Positions 44,741-52,440 of a stretch of 64,000 bases of DNA are shown one piece after another (position 1 is the first letter of the stretch; each line of letters begins with the position of its first letter). The notes under the pieces were generated by a model that did no database searches, was not told where the DNA came from, and saw only the letters and a program-made list of their open reading frames with translations. The position numbers and the translations under genes were made by a program. The DNA is taken from NCBI RefSeq assembly GCF_014637795.1, contig NZ_BMFD01000004.1, positions 243,898 to 307,897 on the forward strand, written 5' to 3'. This stretch comes from Belliella aquatica (GTDB lineage: Bacteria > Bacteroidota > Bacteroidia > Cytophagales > Cyclobacteriaceae).

Positions 44741-45214
44741 TTATCCTGCTGGATCTACCAAAAATAATGGTTGGTCATATTCTACTGGTGTAGCATTGTC
44801 CACCAACACTTTGACGATTTTCCCAGAAATTTCAGATTCAATTTCATTGAAAAGTTTCATCGCTTCAATGATGCAAACTGTTTGTCCTGCTTTTACATCA
44901 TCGCCAACGTTGACAAAGTTATCAGATTCAGGGTTTGGAGATCTATAAAATGTTCCAATCATTGGAGATTTGATTTCTAAATACTTAGAAGTATCGTCTT
45001 TCGCAGCTGGAGCTGATGCTGGTACTACCGCAGGAGCTGCTACGGGAGCAGGAGCTGCTGCTGCTGGAGCAGGAGCTGAAGGAGTCGAAGAAACTACCTG
45101 TACCTCGCTGTTTTTCTTGATAGAAAGTTCGAACTCTCCCGTCTTGATTTTGACTTCAGCTAGGCCTGAGTTGGAAATAAAATCTATTAAATCTTGAATT
45201 TCTTTTGCTTTCAT
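44741..45214 (-). CDS. accB: Biotin carboxyl carrier protein of acetyl-CoA carboxylase
   Basis: The 157-residue carrier has the biotin-attachment segment 'IIEAMKLFNEIES', where the Lys is biotinylated, in the C-terminal lipoyl-like domain. An Ala/Pro-rich flexible linker (about residues 42-70) joins it to an N-terminal part. accB is followed by accC. A perfect hairpin stands in the 103-base gap after efp, upstream of the start. Confidence 0.97.
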   Translation of the reverse strand: MKAKEIQDLIDFISNSGLAEVKIKTGEFELSIKKNSEVQVVSSTPSAPAPAAAAPAPVAAPAVVPASAPAAKDDTSKYLEIKSPMIGTFYRSPNPESDNFVNVGDDVKAGQTVCIIEAMKLFNEIESEISGKIVKVLVDNATPVEYDQPLFLVDPAG

Positions 45215-45232
45215 AAGTTATTTAGTTTGTGC

Positions 45233-45253
45233 TGAACCAATATTATTGGTTCA
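45233..45253. promoter_or_regulatory. Perfect hairpin upstream of accB
   Basis: TGAACCAAT and ATTGGTTCA flank a 3-base loop between the efp stop and the accB start. No T-run follows on the minus strand, so it is not a classical terminator; it may be a leader structure or a processing site. Confidence 0.5.
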
Positions 45254-45317
45254 TTTATTTATTGGGTTAAAAACAATACAGCCATGTAATTTAGCGAAAT
45301 CACAAAGCTTTATGAAA

Positions 45318-45881
45318 TTATTTTACTCTTTCTGAATATGAACCGTCTCTAGTGTCTACTTTGATCATGATGTCTTGTTCTACAAAAAGAGGTACCATCA
45401 CTGTTGCTCCAGTTTCTACTGTGGCAGGTTTCAATGCATTGGTAGCTGTGTCACCTTTGATTCCAGGTTCTGTGTAGGTGATCATTAATTCTACGAAAGG
45501 AGGGAGCTCAACAGTAAGCGGAGTTTCTGTTTCTGCATGAATTAAAACATCAACTATTTGACCTTCTTTCATCAAATTTGCTCTTTCGATCAGTTTTTCA
45601 TCGATACGGATTTGTTCAAAGGTATCATTGTCCATGAAATGGAGTCCCATATCGTCTGAATAAAGGTATTGATGAGGTCTTTTTTCTACTCTAGCAGTAG
45701 TTACTTTCTCACCAGCGTTGAAAGTTTTGTCCAATACTTTTCCATTCGTCAAACTTTTCATTTTGGTTCTGACAAATGCAGCACCTTTTCCTGGTTTCAC
45801 GTGCTGAAAATCTGTAATGGTAAAGATGTCATGATTGAATTCAAGACATAATCCATTTTTAAAATCTGCGGTACTTGCCAT
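45318..45881 (-). CDS. efp: Translation elongation factor P
   Basis: The 187-residue protein relieves ribosome stalling at polyproline. The three-domain form is standard, with '[30 protein letters not shown]' (shown in parts '[16 protein letters not shown]'), the loop lysine in 'PGKG', and '[20 protein letters not shown]'. In many Bacteroidota this loop Lys is unmodified or differently modified; nothing here shows which. It lies 27 bases after fabH. Confidence 0.97.
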   Translation of the reverse strand: MASTADFKNGLCLEFNHDIFTITDFQHVKPGKGAAFVRTKMKSLTNGKVLDKTFNAGEKVTTARVEKRPHQYLYSDDMGLHFMDNDTFEQIRIDEKLIERANLMKEGQIVDVLIHAETETPLTVELPPFVELMITYTEPGIKGDTATNALKPATVETGATVMVPLFVEQDIMIKVDTRDGSYSERVK

Positions 45882-45908
45882 TATTGATTAACTTATTGGT
45901 TTCTATTG

Positions 45909-46907
45909 TTATTTTGGGTCATATCCCCACTTGAGGTAGATGGAACCCCATGTGAATCCTCCGCCAAAAGCGGCCAAGATGATATTATCACCCTTTTTGA
46001 GTTGGGATTCATAATCCCAAAGACATAATGGAAGTGTACCAGCCGTGGTGTTTCCAAATCTTTCTATGTTCATCATCACTTTATCAGGACCTACACCCAT
46101 TCTGTTTGCCGTGGCATCGATGATTCTCTTATTCGCTTGATGAGGTACTAGCCAGGCAACATCTTCCGAAGTTAAGCCATTTCTTTCCATAATTTGCGCA
46201 CTGACTTCTGCCATGTTGGTTACAGCAAACTTAAAAACAGTTGCTCCTTCTTGAAAAGCAAAATGTTCTCTAGCATTTACAGTATCTACAGTTGCAGGTT
46301 TTCTGCTTCCTCCAGCTTTCATGTGAAGATATGGAGCCCCAGAACCGTCTGCATGCAGCAAACTATCCATCACGCCCACGTCCTCTGTAGTAGGTTCTAA
46401 CAAAACAGCTCCACCGCCATCTCCAAAAATGATACAGGTGGATCTATCAGTGTAATCGACGATTGAGGACATTTTATCTGCGCCAACGATGATTACTTTT
46501 TTGTGCATGCCTGTTTCGATAAATTGACTTCCCATTGTCAAGGCATACAAGAAGCCAGAACAGGCAGCTGAAATATCAAAACTGAAACTTTTCTTAGCAC
46601 CCACATTATCTGCAATGATATTTGCAGTGGCAGGAAAAGGCATGTCAGGCGTGACTGTGGCACATATAATCAAATCTATATCTTCAGGATTTGTATTGGT
46701 CTTTTTTAGTAACCCTTTGACAGCTTCGGTTCCGATTACTGAAGTCCCTTGATTTTCGCCCTTCAGAATACGTCTTTCTTTGATTCCTGTACGGCTAATT
46801 ATCCATTCGTCATTGGTATCCACCATGGTTTCCAACTCTTGATTGGTTAGGATATATTCTGGTACCCAACCATGAACTCCTGAGATTACTGCTCTTGTTT
46901 TTTTCAT
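45909..46907 (-). CDS. fabH: 3-oxoacyl-ACP synthase III
   Basis: The 332-residue enzyme condenses acetyl-CoA with malonyl-ACP to start fatty acid chains. The catalytic triad is Cys116 in '[10 protein letters not shown]', His in '[11 protein letters not shown]' and Asn in 'RFGNTTAGT'. It has a textbook promoter upstream and heads the run fabH-efp-accB-accC. The usual neighbour plsX is not present between rpmF and fabH; a 286-base spacer holds the rpmF terminator and the fabH promoter instead. Confidence 0.97.
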   Translation of the reverse strand: MKKTRAVISGVHGWVPEYILTNQELETMVDTNDEWIISRTGIKERRILKGENQGTSVIGTEAVKGLLKKTNTNPEDIDLIICATVTPDMPFPATANIIADNVGAKKSFSFDISAACSGFLYALTMGSQFIETGMHKKVIIVGADKMSSIVDYTDRSTCIIFGDGGGAVLLEPTTEDVGVMDSLLHADGSGAPYLHMKAGGSRKPATVDTVNAREHFAFQEGATVFKFAVTNMAEVSAQIMERNGLTSEDVAWLVPHQANKRIIDATANRMGVGPDKVMMNIERFGNTTAGTLPLCLWDYESQLKKGDNIILAAFGGGFTWGSIYLKWGYDPK

Positions 46908-47022
46908 TAAGTGTTTTGTTTAGACAGGAGATCGATTAGGTATTGAAATCAAGCTGCTGACTTTTAGGGATTTGAATTGAAATATGAGTTTATTCAAAAC
47001 TTTCCCATTTAGATTAAGGCAT

Positions 47023-47054
47023 CAAAAATATTTAAAATGTGCTGTACCACCAAA
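47023..47054 (-). promoter_or_regulatory. Promoter of the fabH-efp-accB-accC operon
   Basis: On the minus strand TTTG (47054-47051), a 20-base spacer and TATTTTTG (47030-47023) match the Bacteroidota consensus fully. Transcription should start near 47016, about 109 bases before the fabH ATG. Confidence 0.75.
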
Positions 47055-47126
47055 GTTTTTTGATTTTAGAATTTGGCAAGAAGGTAATATTTATCTTGAA
47101 ATCAGATGTGGACTACCTCTAAAAAA

Positions 47127-47161
47127 TGAAAAAATCCATTCCGATTGCTCGAAATGGATTT
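47127..47161 (-). terminator. Intrinsic terminator of DUF177-rpmF
   Basis: AAATCCATT and AATGGATTT pair with an inner CGA/TCG extension; on the minus strand TTTC and then ATTTTTT follow, 33 bases after the rpmF stop. Confidence 0.8.
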
Positions 47162-47193
47162 AATATAAAAGGCCTTTTATTATTAATTTTTAA

Positions 47194-47385
47194 TTATGCG
47201 AGAACTTCCTTCTCCATGATTACTTGTCCTTTGTAGTATAATTTACCATCTAGCCAAAAAGCTCTGTGTGGTAAATGAAACTCACCAGTGGTAGGACACT
47301 GTGCTAATGCAGGAGCAGTTAACTTGTAATGAGTTCTTCTCTTGTCTCTTCTGGTTTTCGAAATTTTCCGTTTAGGATGCGCCAT
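47194..47385 (-). CDS. rpmF: 50S ribosomal protein L32
   Basis: The 63-residue protein has the L32 start '[21 protein letters not shown]'-type basic region (first twenty residues) and the '[14 protein letters not shown]' segment. Only one cysteine remains where zinc-binding versions have two pairs, so this is a zinc-independent L32. It is 17 bases after the DUF177 gene, the usual order. Confidence 0.96.
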   Translation of the reverse strand: MAHPKRKISKTRRDKRRTHYKLTAPALAQCPTTGEFHLPHRAFWLDGKLYYKGQVIMEKEVLA

Positions 47386-47402
47386 CTCTATGTAATTTTA
47401 GA

Positions 47403-47978
47403 TTAATCTTTTTTCTTTAATTTTTTTAATATTTCCCATCTGGGATCTGTTTTTTCTTCTGAATCATTTGAATCCTCTCTATCTTCTGAAAGATTGTCAT
47501 CAAATTCTTCATCTGAAATATATACCAACTCACCTTCACCTTCAAAATCCTCTTCATCCATTTCTTCTAAGAAATCTGGGTGAATTTTTTTTGCTGGAAT
47601 AGCAAGTAAAATAAATTCATATATCAATTGTGCTACATTGATATTAGGGGTATCTCTAGTAATCATAAATACATCTTCGGTGACTTCCATCTCCTCTAAT
47701 CCATATTTATAGATTACCTTTTCACTTGTGTAGAGCGGAAAGTTAAACGTTTCCAAGCTTCTGTCGCAAGTCAAAGTAACATCTCCTTCGATCTCAAATG
47801 TAGCTTCAATTAAGGAAGTAAGCTTGTTAATGTGGATTATCGCTTGGAGCTTTCCTCCATGCAAAAATGCCTCAGCTTCGAAATTTTCGAAAAACTCTCT
47901 GTCAACTGGGAAAGTAAAATCATGTTTACCTTCCTTGAGTTTGATGACGTCGATATTATAGTTCTTCAAGAATTTCAT
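47403..47978 (-). CDS. DUF177 (YceD) family protein
   Basis: The 191-residue protein belongs to the YceD/DUF177 family, which nearly always precedes rpmF and, in some bacteria and plastids, takes part in 23S rRNA processing. A central 'VTLTCDRSLETFNFPL' segment holds the family cysteine (the usual second CxxC member is missing), and the C-terminal third is very acidic, then lysine-rich. A -7 element (48004-48011) lies about 26 bases before the ATG. Confidence 0.9.
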   Translation of the reverse strand: MKFLKNYNIDVIKLKEGKHDFTFPVDREFFENFEAEAFLHGGKLQAIIHINKLTSLIEATFEIEGDVTLTCDRSLETFNFPLYTSEKVIYKYGLEEMEVTEDVFMITRDTPNINVAQLIYEFILLAIPAKKIHPDFLEEMDEEDFEGEGELVYISDEEFDDNLSEDREDSNDSEEKTDPRWEILKKLKKKD

Positions 47979-48003
47979 TTGACCTCCCCTTATTTCAAGA
48001 CCG

Positions 48004-48011
48004 CAAATTTA
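48004..48011 (-). promoter_or_regulatory. -7 element upstream of DUF177-rpmF
   Basis: TAAATTTG on the minus strand matches TAnnTTTG, 26 bases before the start. No TTTG is seen at the usual distance. Confidence 0.4.
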
Positions 48012-48134
48012 GACATTCCTATTAGAAAAATAAAATTTGGCGATGAATTATTTTAAAGCAATTTTGATTTGTGTTCTTTTCTACTCGAAATCAAGTTGTT
48101 TATTCTTTCAAAAGGCAGATAATTAAATAAAATC

Positions 48135-49160
48135 CTAATCTTCTTCTTCCTCCCAATGCCCTTTATTCTTGATAATATCGTAGGCTTGAAGGATAGCTGC
48201 ACGCATAGAACCCTCGTCTGCCATGTTTTTTCCAGCAATATTATAAGCAGTACCATGGTCAGGAGAAGTTCTAATTATGGGAAGACCTGCTGTAAAATTC
48301 ACACCTGTTTCAAAAGCCAAGCTTTTGAACGGAATCAAACCTTGGTCATGGTACATAGCCAATACGCCATCAAATTTCTTTTGATGCAACATACCAAAGA
48401 ATCCATCAGCAGGGTAAGGGCCAAATACTAAATGACCTTTATCTTTGAAATCTTTGATTACAGGCTGAATGACATTAATCTCTTCATCACCTAGCAAACC
48501 ATCTTCACCTGCGTGTGGATTGAGACCCAACACGGCAATTCGAGGTTTGGTGATGCCAAAATCATCTGTTAAAGATTTGATCATCAGATTCAATTTTGTT
48601 TTGATGCTTTCTGCATTTACCTTTTTGGCAACATCTTTTAAAGGGATATGTCCTGTCACTATTCCAACTCGGATATCTTCAGCAACCAAAAACATTAAAC
48701 TATCTGTTGCTCCAAAAGCTTCAGTGAGATATTCAGTATGGCCTACAAATTTCAGTTCTTCGGAGTTGATGTTGTTTTTGTTCAATGGTGCTGTCACCAA
48801 TGCCTCGATTTTATTGTTTTTTAGATCTTGAATAGCATGATTCAAAGCAGCTAAAGCAAGTTTACCTGCTTCTTGGGTTTCTACACCGGGAAGAACTTCA
48901 GGACTTTCATCCACCACGTTGATTAAATTGATCTTTTTGTGGTGCACTTCATCGATAGATTTGATCTGCATGAAATTGAAATCTTCCATCTCCAACTGCT
49001 TTCTGTAAAAAGTAATAGCCTTGCCATGGGCATATATTACAGGAGTGATCAATTTCTGAATTCTATTATCAAGAAGTGCTTTCATGGTCACTTCCGCACC
49101 GATTCCGTTGATATCTCCAATACTGATTCCTATGACTGGTTTATTTTTTCTTTGATTCAT
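48135..49160 (-). CDS. pdxA: 4-hydroxythreonine-4-phosphate dehydrogenase
   Basis: The 341-residue enzyme acts in the DXP-dependent pyridoxal phosphate pathway. 'VIGISIGDINGIGAEV', 'LVTAPLNKNNI', 'VGHTEYL', 'GLNPHAGEDGLLG' and 'MYHDQGLIPFK' hold the metal-binding His residues and substrate-binding motifs. ATG at 49160 preferred over the TTG before it. It is divergent from rsmA, as in Escherichia coli, where the order is pdxA-rsmA on one strand instead. Confidence 0.96.
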   Translation of the reverse strand: MNQRKNKPVIGISIGDINGIGAEVTMKALLDNRIQKLITPVIYAHGKAITFYRKQLEMEDFNFMQIKSIDEVHHKKINLINVVDESPEVLPGVETQEAGKLALAALNHAIQDLKNNKIEALVTAPLNKNNINSEELKFVGHTEYLTEAFGATDSLMFLVAEDIRVGIVTGHIPLKDVAKKVNAESIKTKLNLMIKSLTDDFGITKPRIAVLGLNPHAGEDGLLGDEEINVIQPVIKDFKDKGHLVFGPYPADGFFGMLHQKKFDGVLAMYHDQGLIPFKSLAFETGVNFTAGLPIIRTSPDHGTAYNIAGKNMADEGSMRAAILQAYDIIKNKGHWEEEED

Positions 49161-49232
49161 CAATTCGAGGCTAACCTTATTTATTAATTCCTACATTCGA
49201 CTTGTACTCCAAAGGTTTTGCTTTCAAATAAG

Positions 49233-49264
49233 TTTAGACCTTTGTGATTATTGTCTTATTTTTG
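49233..49264 (+). promoter_or_regulatory. Possible promoter of rsmA-mgtE
   Basis: TTTA (49233-49236), 20 bases, and TATTTTTG (49257-49264), an exact -7 element with an imperfect -33, 35 bases before the rsmA ATG. Confidence 0.45.
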
Positions 49265-49299
49265 ACCTGCAATTTATATAAAATTATTAGAGTTAGCAC

Positions 49300-50082
49300 A
49301 TGGAAAAAGTCAAACCTAAAAAACACCTTGGACAGCATTTTCTCACTGATCTGAGTATAGCAGAGAATATTGCCAAGGCAGTGAAAGGACATGGAGGAGT
49401 AAAAAAAGTGCTAGAGATAGGTCCTGGAATGGGGGTTTTGACTGATTTTCTTATTGCTCAAGAATGGGACTTATACCTTGTAGATATTGATAAGGAATCG
49501 ATTATCTATCTGAATCATAAATATCCAAAACTATCAGATAAGATTATTGATGGAGATTATTTGAAAGAAAATTTCGAGCCAATCATGAACGGTCCTTACG
49601 CTGTAGCGGGTAATTTTCCATACAATATTTCTTCACAAATATTTTTCAAAATATTGGAAGTAAGAAATCAAGTGACAGAAGTGGTATGTATGTTGCAAAA
49701 GGAAGTTGCCGAGCGGATTGCTTCACCTAAAGGAAATAAAAGCTATGGAATATTGTCTGTGCTGCTTCAGGCATATTATGATATTGAATATCTTTTTACG
49801 GTACCTCCGGGAGTTTTCAATCCTCCACCTAAGGTAAATTCAGGTGTAATTAGGCTGACTAGAAACAACACAAATAAATTAGAATGCGATGAAAAACTCT
49901 TTTTTAGAGTAGTGAAGCAGGGTTTTAGTACAAGAAGAAAGACATTAAGAAATGCCATCAAGAGCATGGGTATTTCTGAAGAGCTCAAGGCAGACCCAGT
50001 GTTGGATCTTAGAGCGGAACAACTTGGAGTGGAAGTTTTTGTCGCGTTAACCAATAAAATTCAGAAATCTTGGAATCAATAA
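49300..50082 (+). CDS. rsmA: 16S rRNA (adenine(1518)-N6/adenine(1519)-N6)-dimethyltransferase
   Basis: The 260-residue methyltransferase (KsgA) dimethylates two adenines near the 3' end of 16S rRNA. 'PKKHLGQHFLTD' and 'VLEIGPGMGVLT' bind SAM, 'NFPYNISSQIFFK' is the catalytic NLPY-type motif (here NFPY), and 'FSTRRKTLRNAIKSM' is typical of the C-terminus. Its last 13 bases overlap the start of mgtE, which suggests coupling. Confidence 0.97.
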   Translation: MEKVKPKKHLGQHFLTDLSIAENIAKAVKGHGGVKKVLEIGPGMGVLTDFLIAQEWDLYLVDIDKESIIYLNHKYPKLSDKIIDGDYLKENFEPIMNGPYAVAGNFPYNISSQIFFKILEVRNQVTEVVCMLQKEVAERIASPKGNKSYGILSVLLQAYYDIEYLFTVPPGVFNPPPKVNSGVIRLTRNNTNKLECDEKLFFRVVKQGFSTRRKTLRNAIKSMGISEELKADPVLDLRAEQLGVEVFVALTNKIQKSWNQ

Positions 50083-51437
50083 AAATATTTGAATTATCGA
50101 AAGAGTACCTAGAAAGTCTCCGAGATGCCATCGAAATAGAAGACAATAACTTCATCAAGGAATCTCTTGATGGAGCAAATGAAGCAGATATTGCGGCTCT
50201 TCTAGATGAGTTCAATATGGAAGAAGCCCTTTATGTCTTGCGTTTGCTTGACAATGAAGTCGCAGCAGATATTTTAATCGAACTTGACGAAGATTCTTTG
50301 ATTAAGGTGGTGAAGGAGATGGAACCTTCAGAACTAGCCTTATACATTGATCAGATGGATTCTGATGATGGCGTTGATATATTGAATCTCTTTTCGGTAA
50401 GGGAAAGAGAAGATATTATCAGTTATTTGCAGGAGAAAGAAAAATCTGCCCATATACTCGATCTTCTTCGCTATGATGAAGACAGTGCAGGTGGATTGAT
50501 GGCCAAGGAATTTATCAAAGCCAACCAAAACTGGAATGTCATTCAAACCATAGAGGAGATCAGAAGACAAGCTGAGAAAGTTGAGAAAATCTATTCCATT
50601 TACGTCGTTGACAATAAACAGCATTTGCTTGGTAGGGTTTCTTTGAAGAAAATCATTTTAGCTTCCTCTGACACCAAGATTGCTGATATTTATGATCCTG
50701 AATTGATATCAGTTCCGACACACATGGACGAAGAGGAAGTAGCTGAAATCATGCGAAAATATGATTTGGAATCTATCCCTGTGGTGAATGCTAAAAACAA
50801 ACTAGTCGGCAGAATTACTGTTGATGACATTTTGGATGTGATTCGTGAGCAATCAGAAGAAGATATGCAAGCGATGACGGGTATTTCATCTGATGTAGAA
50901 GAATCGGATAGCATTTTTAAAATTTCAAAAGCAAGATTACCATGGTTGTTGATCGGCGTAATTGGAGGATTGATGGGTTCTCAGATTATTGATATTTTTG
51001 AAGAAGGATTGCAGAAATATGTAACCTTAGCGGCATTTATTCCTTTAGTAGCAGCAACAGGCGGAAATGTTGGGATTCAATCTTCTTCTTTGGTCGTACA
51101 AACATTGGCCTCAAAGTCGGTTTTTGATGATACACCTTGGCAAAGATTCATAAAAGGATTTCTAATCGCCTTACTCAACGGACTTGTCTTAGGCTTGTTC
51201 GTGTTCTTAGTCGTAGTTTTTATCATGGGAAATGAAAAAATATTCGGACTTACGATAGGTTTTTCTATGTTTTGCGTGGTTTTGATGGCCTCATTTATGG
51301 GGACGGTGACTCCATTGATTCTTGATAAATTTGGAATTAATCCAGCTATAGCTTCTGGTCCGTTTATCACTACCGCCAATGACCTTTTTGGTCTTGCTAT
51401 TTATTTTGGTATAGCGATGTGGCTCTTGAATTTGTGA
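50070..51437 (+). CDS. mgtE: Magnesium transporter MgtE
   Basis: The 455-residue protein has the MgtE plan: an N-terminal helical domain (1-130), two CBS domains (about 135-255, with 'HMDEEEVAEIMRKYDLESIP') that close the channel when Mg2+ is bound, a connecting helix, and five membrane segments from about 285 with 'VAATGGNVGIQSSSLVV'. The first usable codon is TTG at 50070, inside rsmA; the next Met is residue 50 and would cut into the N domain. The 13-base overlap implies reinitiation after rsmA. Confidence 0.95.
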   Translation: MESIKIFELSKEYLESLRDAIEIEDNNFIKESLDGANEADIAALLDEFNMEEALYVLRLLDNEVAADILIELDEDSLIKVVKEMEPSELALYIDQMDSDDGVDILNLFSVREREDIISYLQEKEKSAHILDLLRYDEDSAGGLMAKEFIKANQNWNVIQTIEEIRRQAEKVEKIYSIYVVDNKQHLLGRVSLKKIILASSDTKIADIYDPELISVPTHMDEEEVAEIMRKYDLESIPVVNAKNKLVGRITVDDILDVIREQSEEDMQAMTGISSDVEESDSIFKISKARLPWLLIGVIGGLMGSQIIDIFEEGLQKYVTLAAFIPLVAATGGNVGIQSSSLVVQTLASKSVFDDTPWQRFIKGFLIALLNGLVLGLFVFLVVVFIMGNEKIFGLTIGFSMFCVVLMASFMGTVTPLILDKFGINPAIASGPFITTANDLFGLAIYFGIAMWLLNL

Positions 51438-51557
51438 TCCAAAACTAGCCTTTGGTTTAGGAAAGATTACTTATGATGATTATTAAAAATATGATCTCTT
51501 AAACAGAAGAGATTTTAAGTAAGAAATTAACTTCAAAAAATTACTACGACTTAACGA

Positions 51558-52133
51558 ATGTCTTTAGTGAAAATTTTAGTGTATTTGTACTTGATTCTAC
51601 TGATGGGCTTATCACAAGCATTGTTCGGCCAATCACCCCCAAACATCCTTATAGCCTACCATTCAGTAACAGGTAAAACGCAAGCAATGGCTGAAGCGGT
51701 CGCAAAGGGAGTAGGAGAAATCCAAGGCGTTGAATATATTCTCAAGCCTATAACTGAGGTGACTGAAGTAGAAATACTAAATGCTTCTGCCATCATTCTA
51801 GGTTCTCCTGTCTACAATGCTAATATGACGCCCGAATTACAATCCTTTATCAATTCCTGGCCCTTTGAAGGAAGACCCTTGAAAGACAAAATAGGAGCAG
51901 TATTCGTAACGGGAGGTGGATTTTCGATTGGAGAAGAAGCAGTGATGTTCGGTATGATCAGGGCCATGATGATCCATGGGATGATTATCGTTGGTGGAGA
52001 TGAATTGGAAGCTGCTTTTGGCGCTTCGGCGATTACAGGGGAAGTTGAATTTGCTGATAAGGATGTGCAAGACATCTTTCTAAAAAAAGCCGAAGGTTTG
52101 GGTAAAAGGGTAGGGGAATTACTTGTTAAATAA
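51558..52133 (+). CDS. Exported flavodoxin-like (WrbA-type) protein
   Basis: The 191-residue product begins with a signal-like segment ('ILVYLYLILLMGLSQALFGQ'), then a flavodoxin fold: 'ILIAYHSVTGKTQAMAEAVA' (phosphate loop), 'AIILGSPVYNANMTPELQSF' and 'VFVTGGGFSIGEEAV'. The sequence is closest to the NAD(P)H:quinone oxidoreductase/WrbA branch. Flavodoxins are normally cytoplasmic, so an exported form, which must be loaded with FMN outside or carried folded, is unusual. It stands alone downstream of mgtE, with a 120-base gap. Confidence 0.8.
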   Translation: MSLVKILVYLYLILLMGLSQALFGQSPPNILIAYHSVTGKTQAMAEAVAKGVGEIQGVEYILKPITEVTEVEILNASAIILGSPVYNANMTPELQSFINSWPFEGRPLKDKIGAVFVTGGGFSIGEEAVMFGMIRAMMIHGMIIVGGDELEAAFGASAITGEVEFADKDVQDIFLKKAEGLGKRVGELLVK

Positions 52134-52440
52134 GCTTTACCAAGGCTTCAATTTTATTTTTATCAAAACTATTTTCTCTTCTTTCAATGCATCTTTTTGT
52201 TATCAAAAAAAAATGAGTTTTGAATTGGATAAAATTATTTGCTTAGCTAACCAATACAAATTTTCAAGTTTGAGACAAACTACAATCAGTATTTAGGTTG
52301 AGAAATTTCCAGCTAAATACAATCCAAATCTCTTTTTTTCTAGCTCTAAAAGTAAATCACAAAAACATAAAAACTAGAATACTAGTAAAATTTAAATCGA
52401 AGTACTTTTTCCTATATTTACTCCCTTAACCACTAGCGCT
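52134..52440. other. 307-base AT-rich spacer
   Basis: No gene, terminator or repeat is convincing. A weak -7-like TATATTTA stands at about 52413-52420, ahead of the prolyl oligopeptidase gene. Confidence 0.45.
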
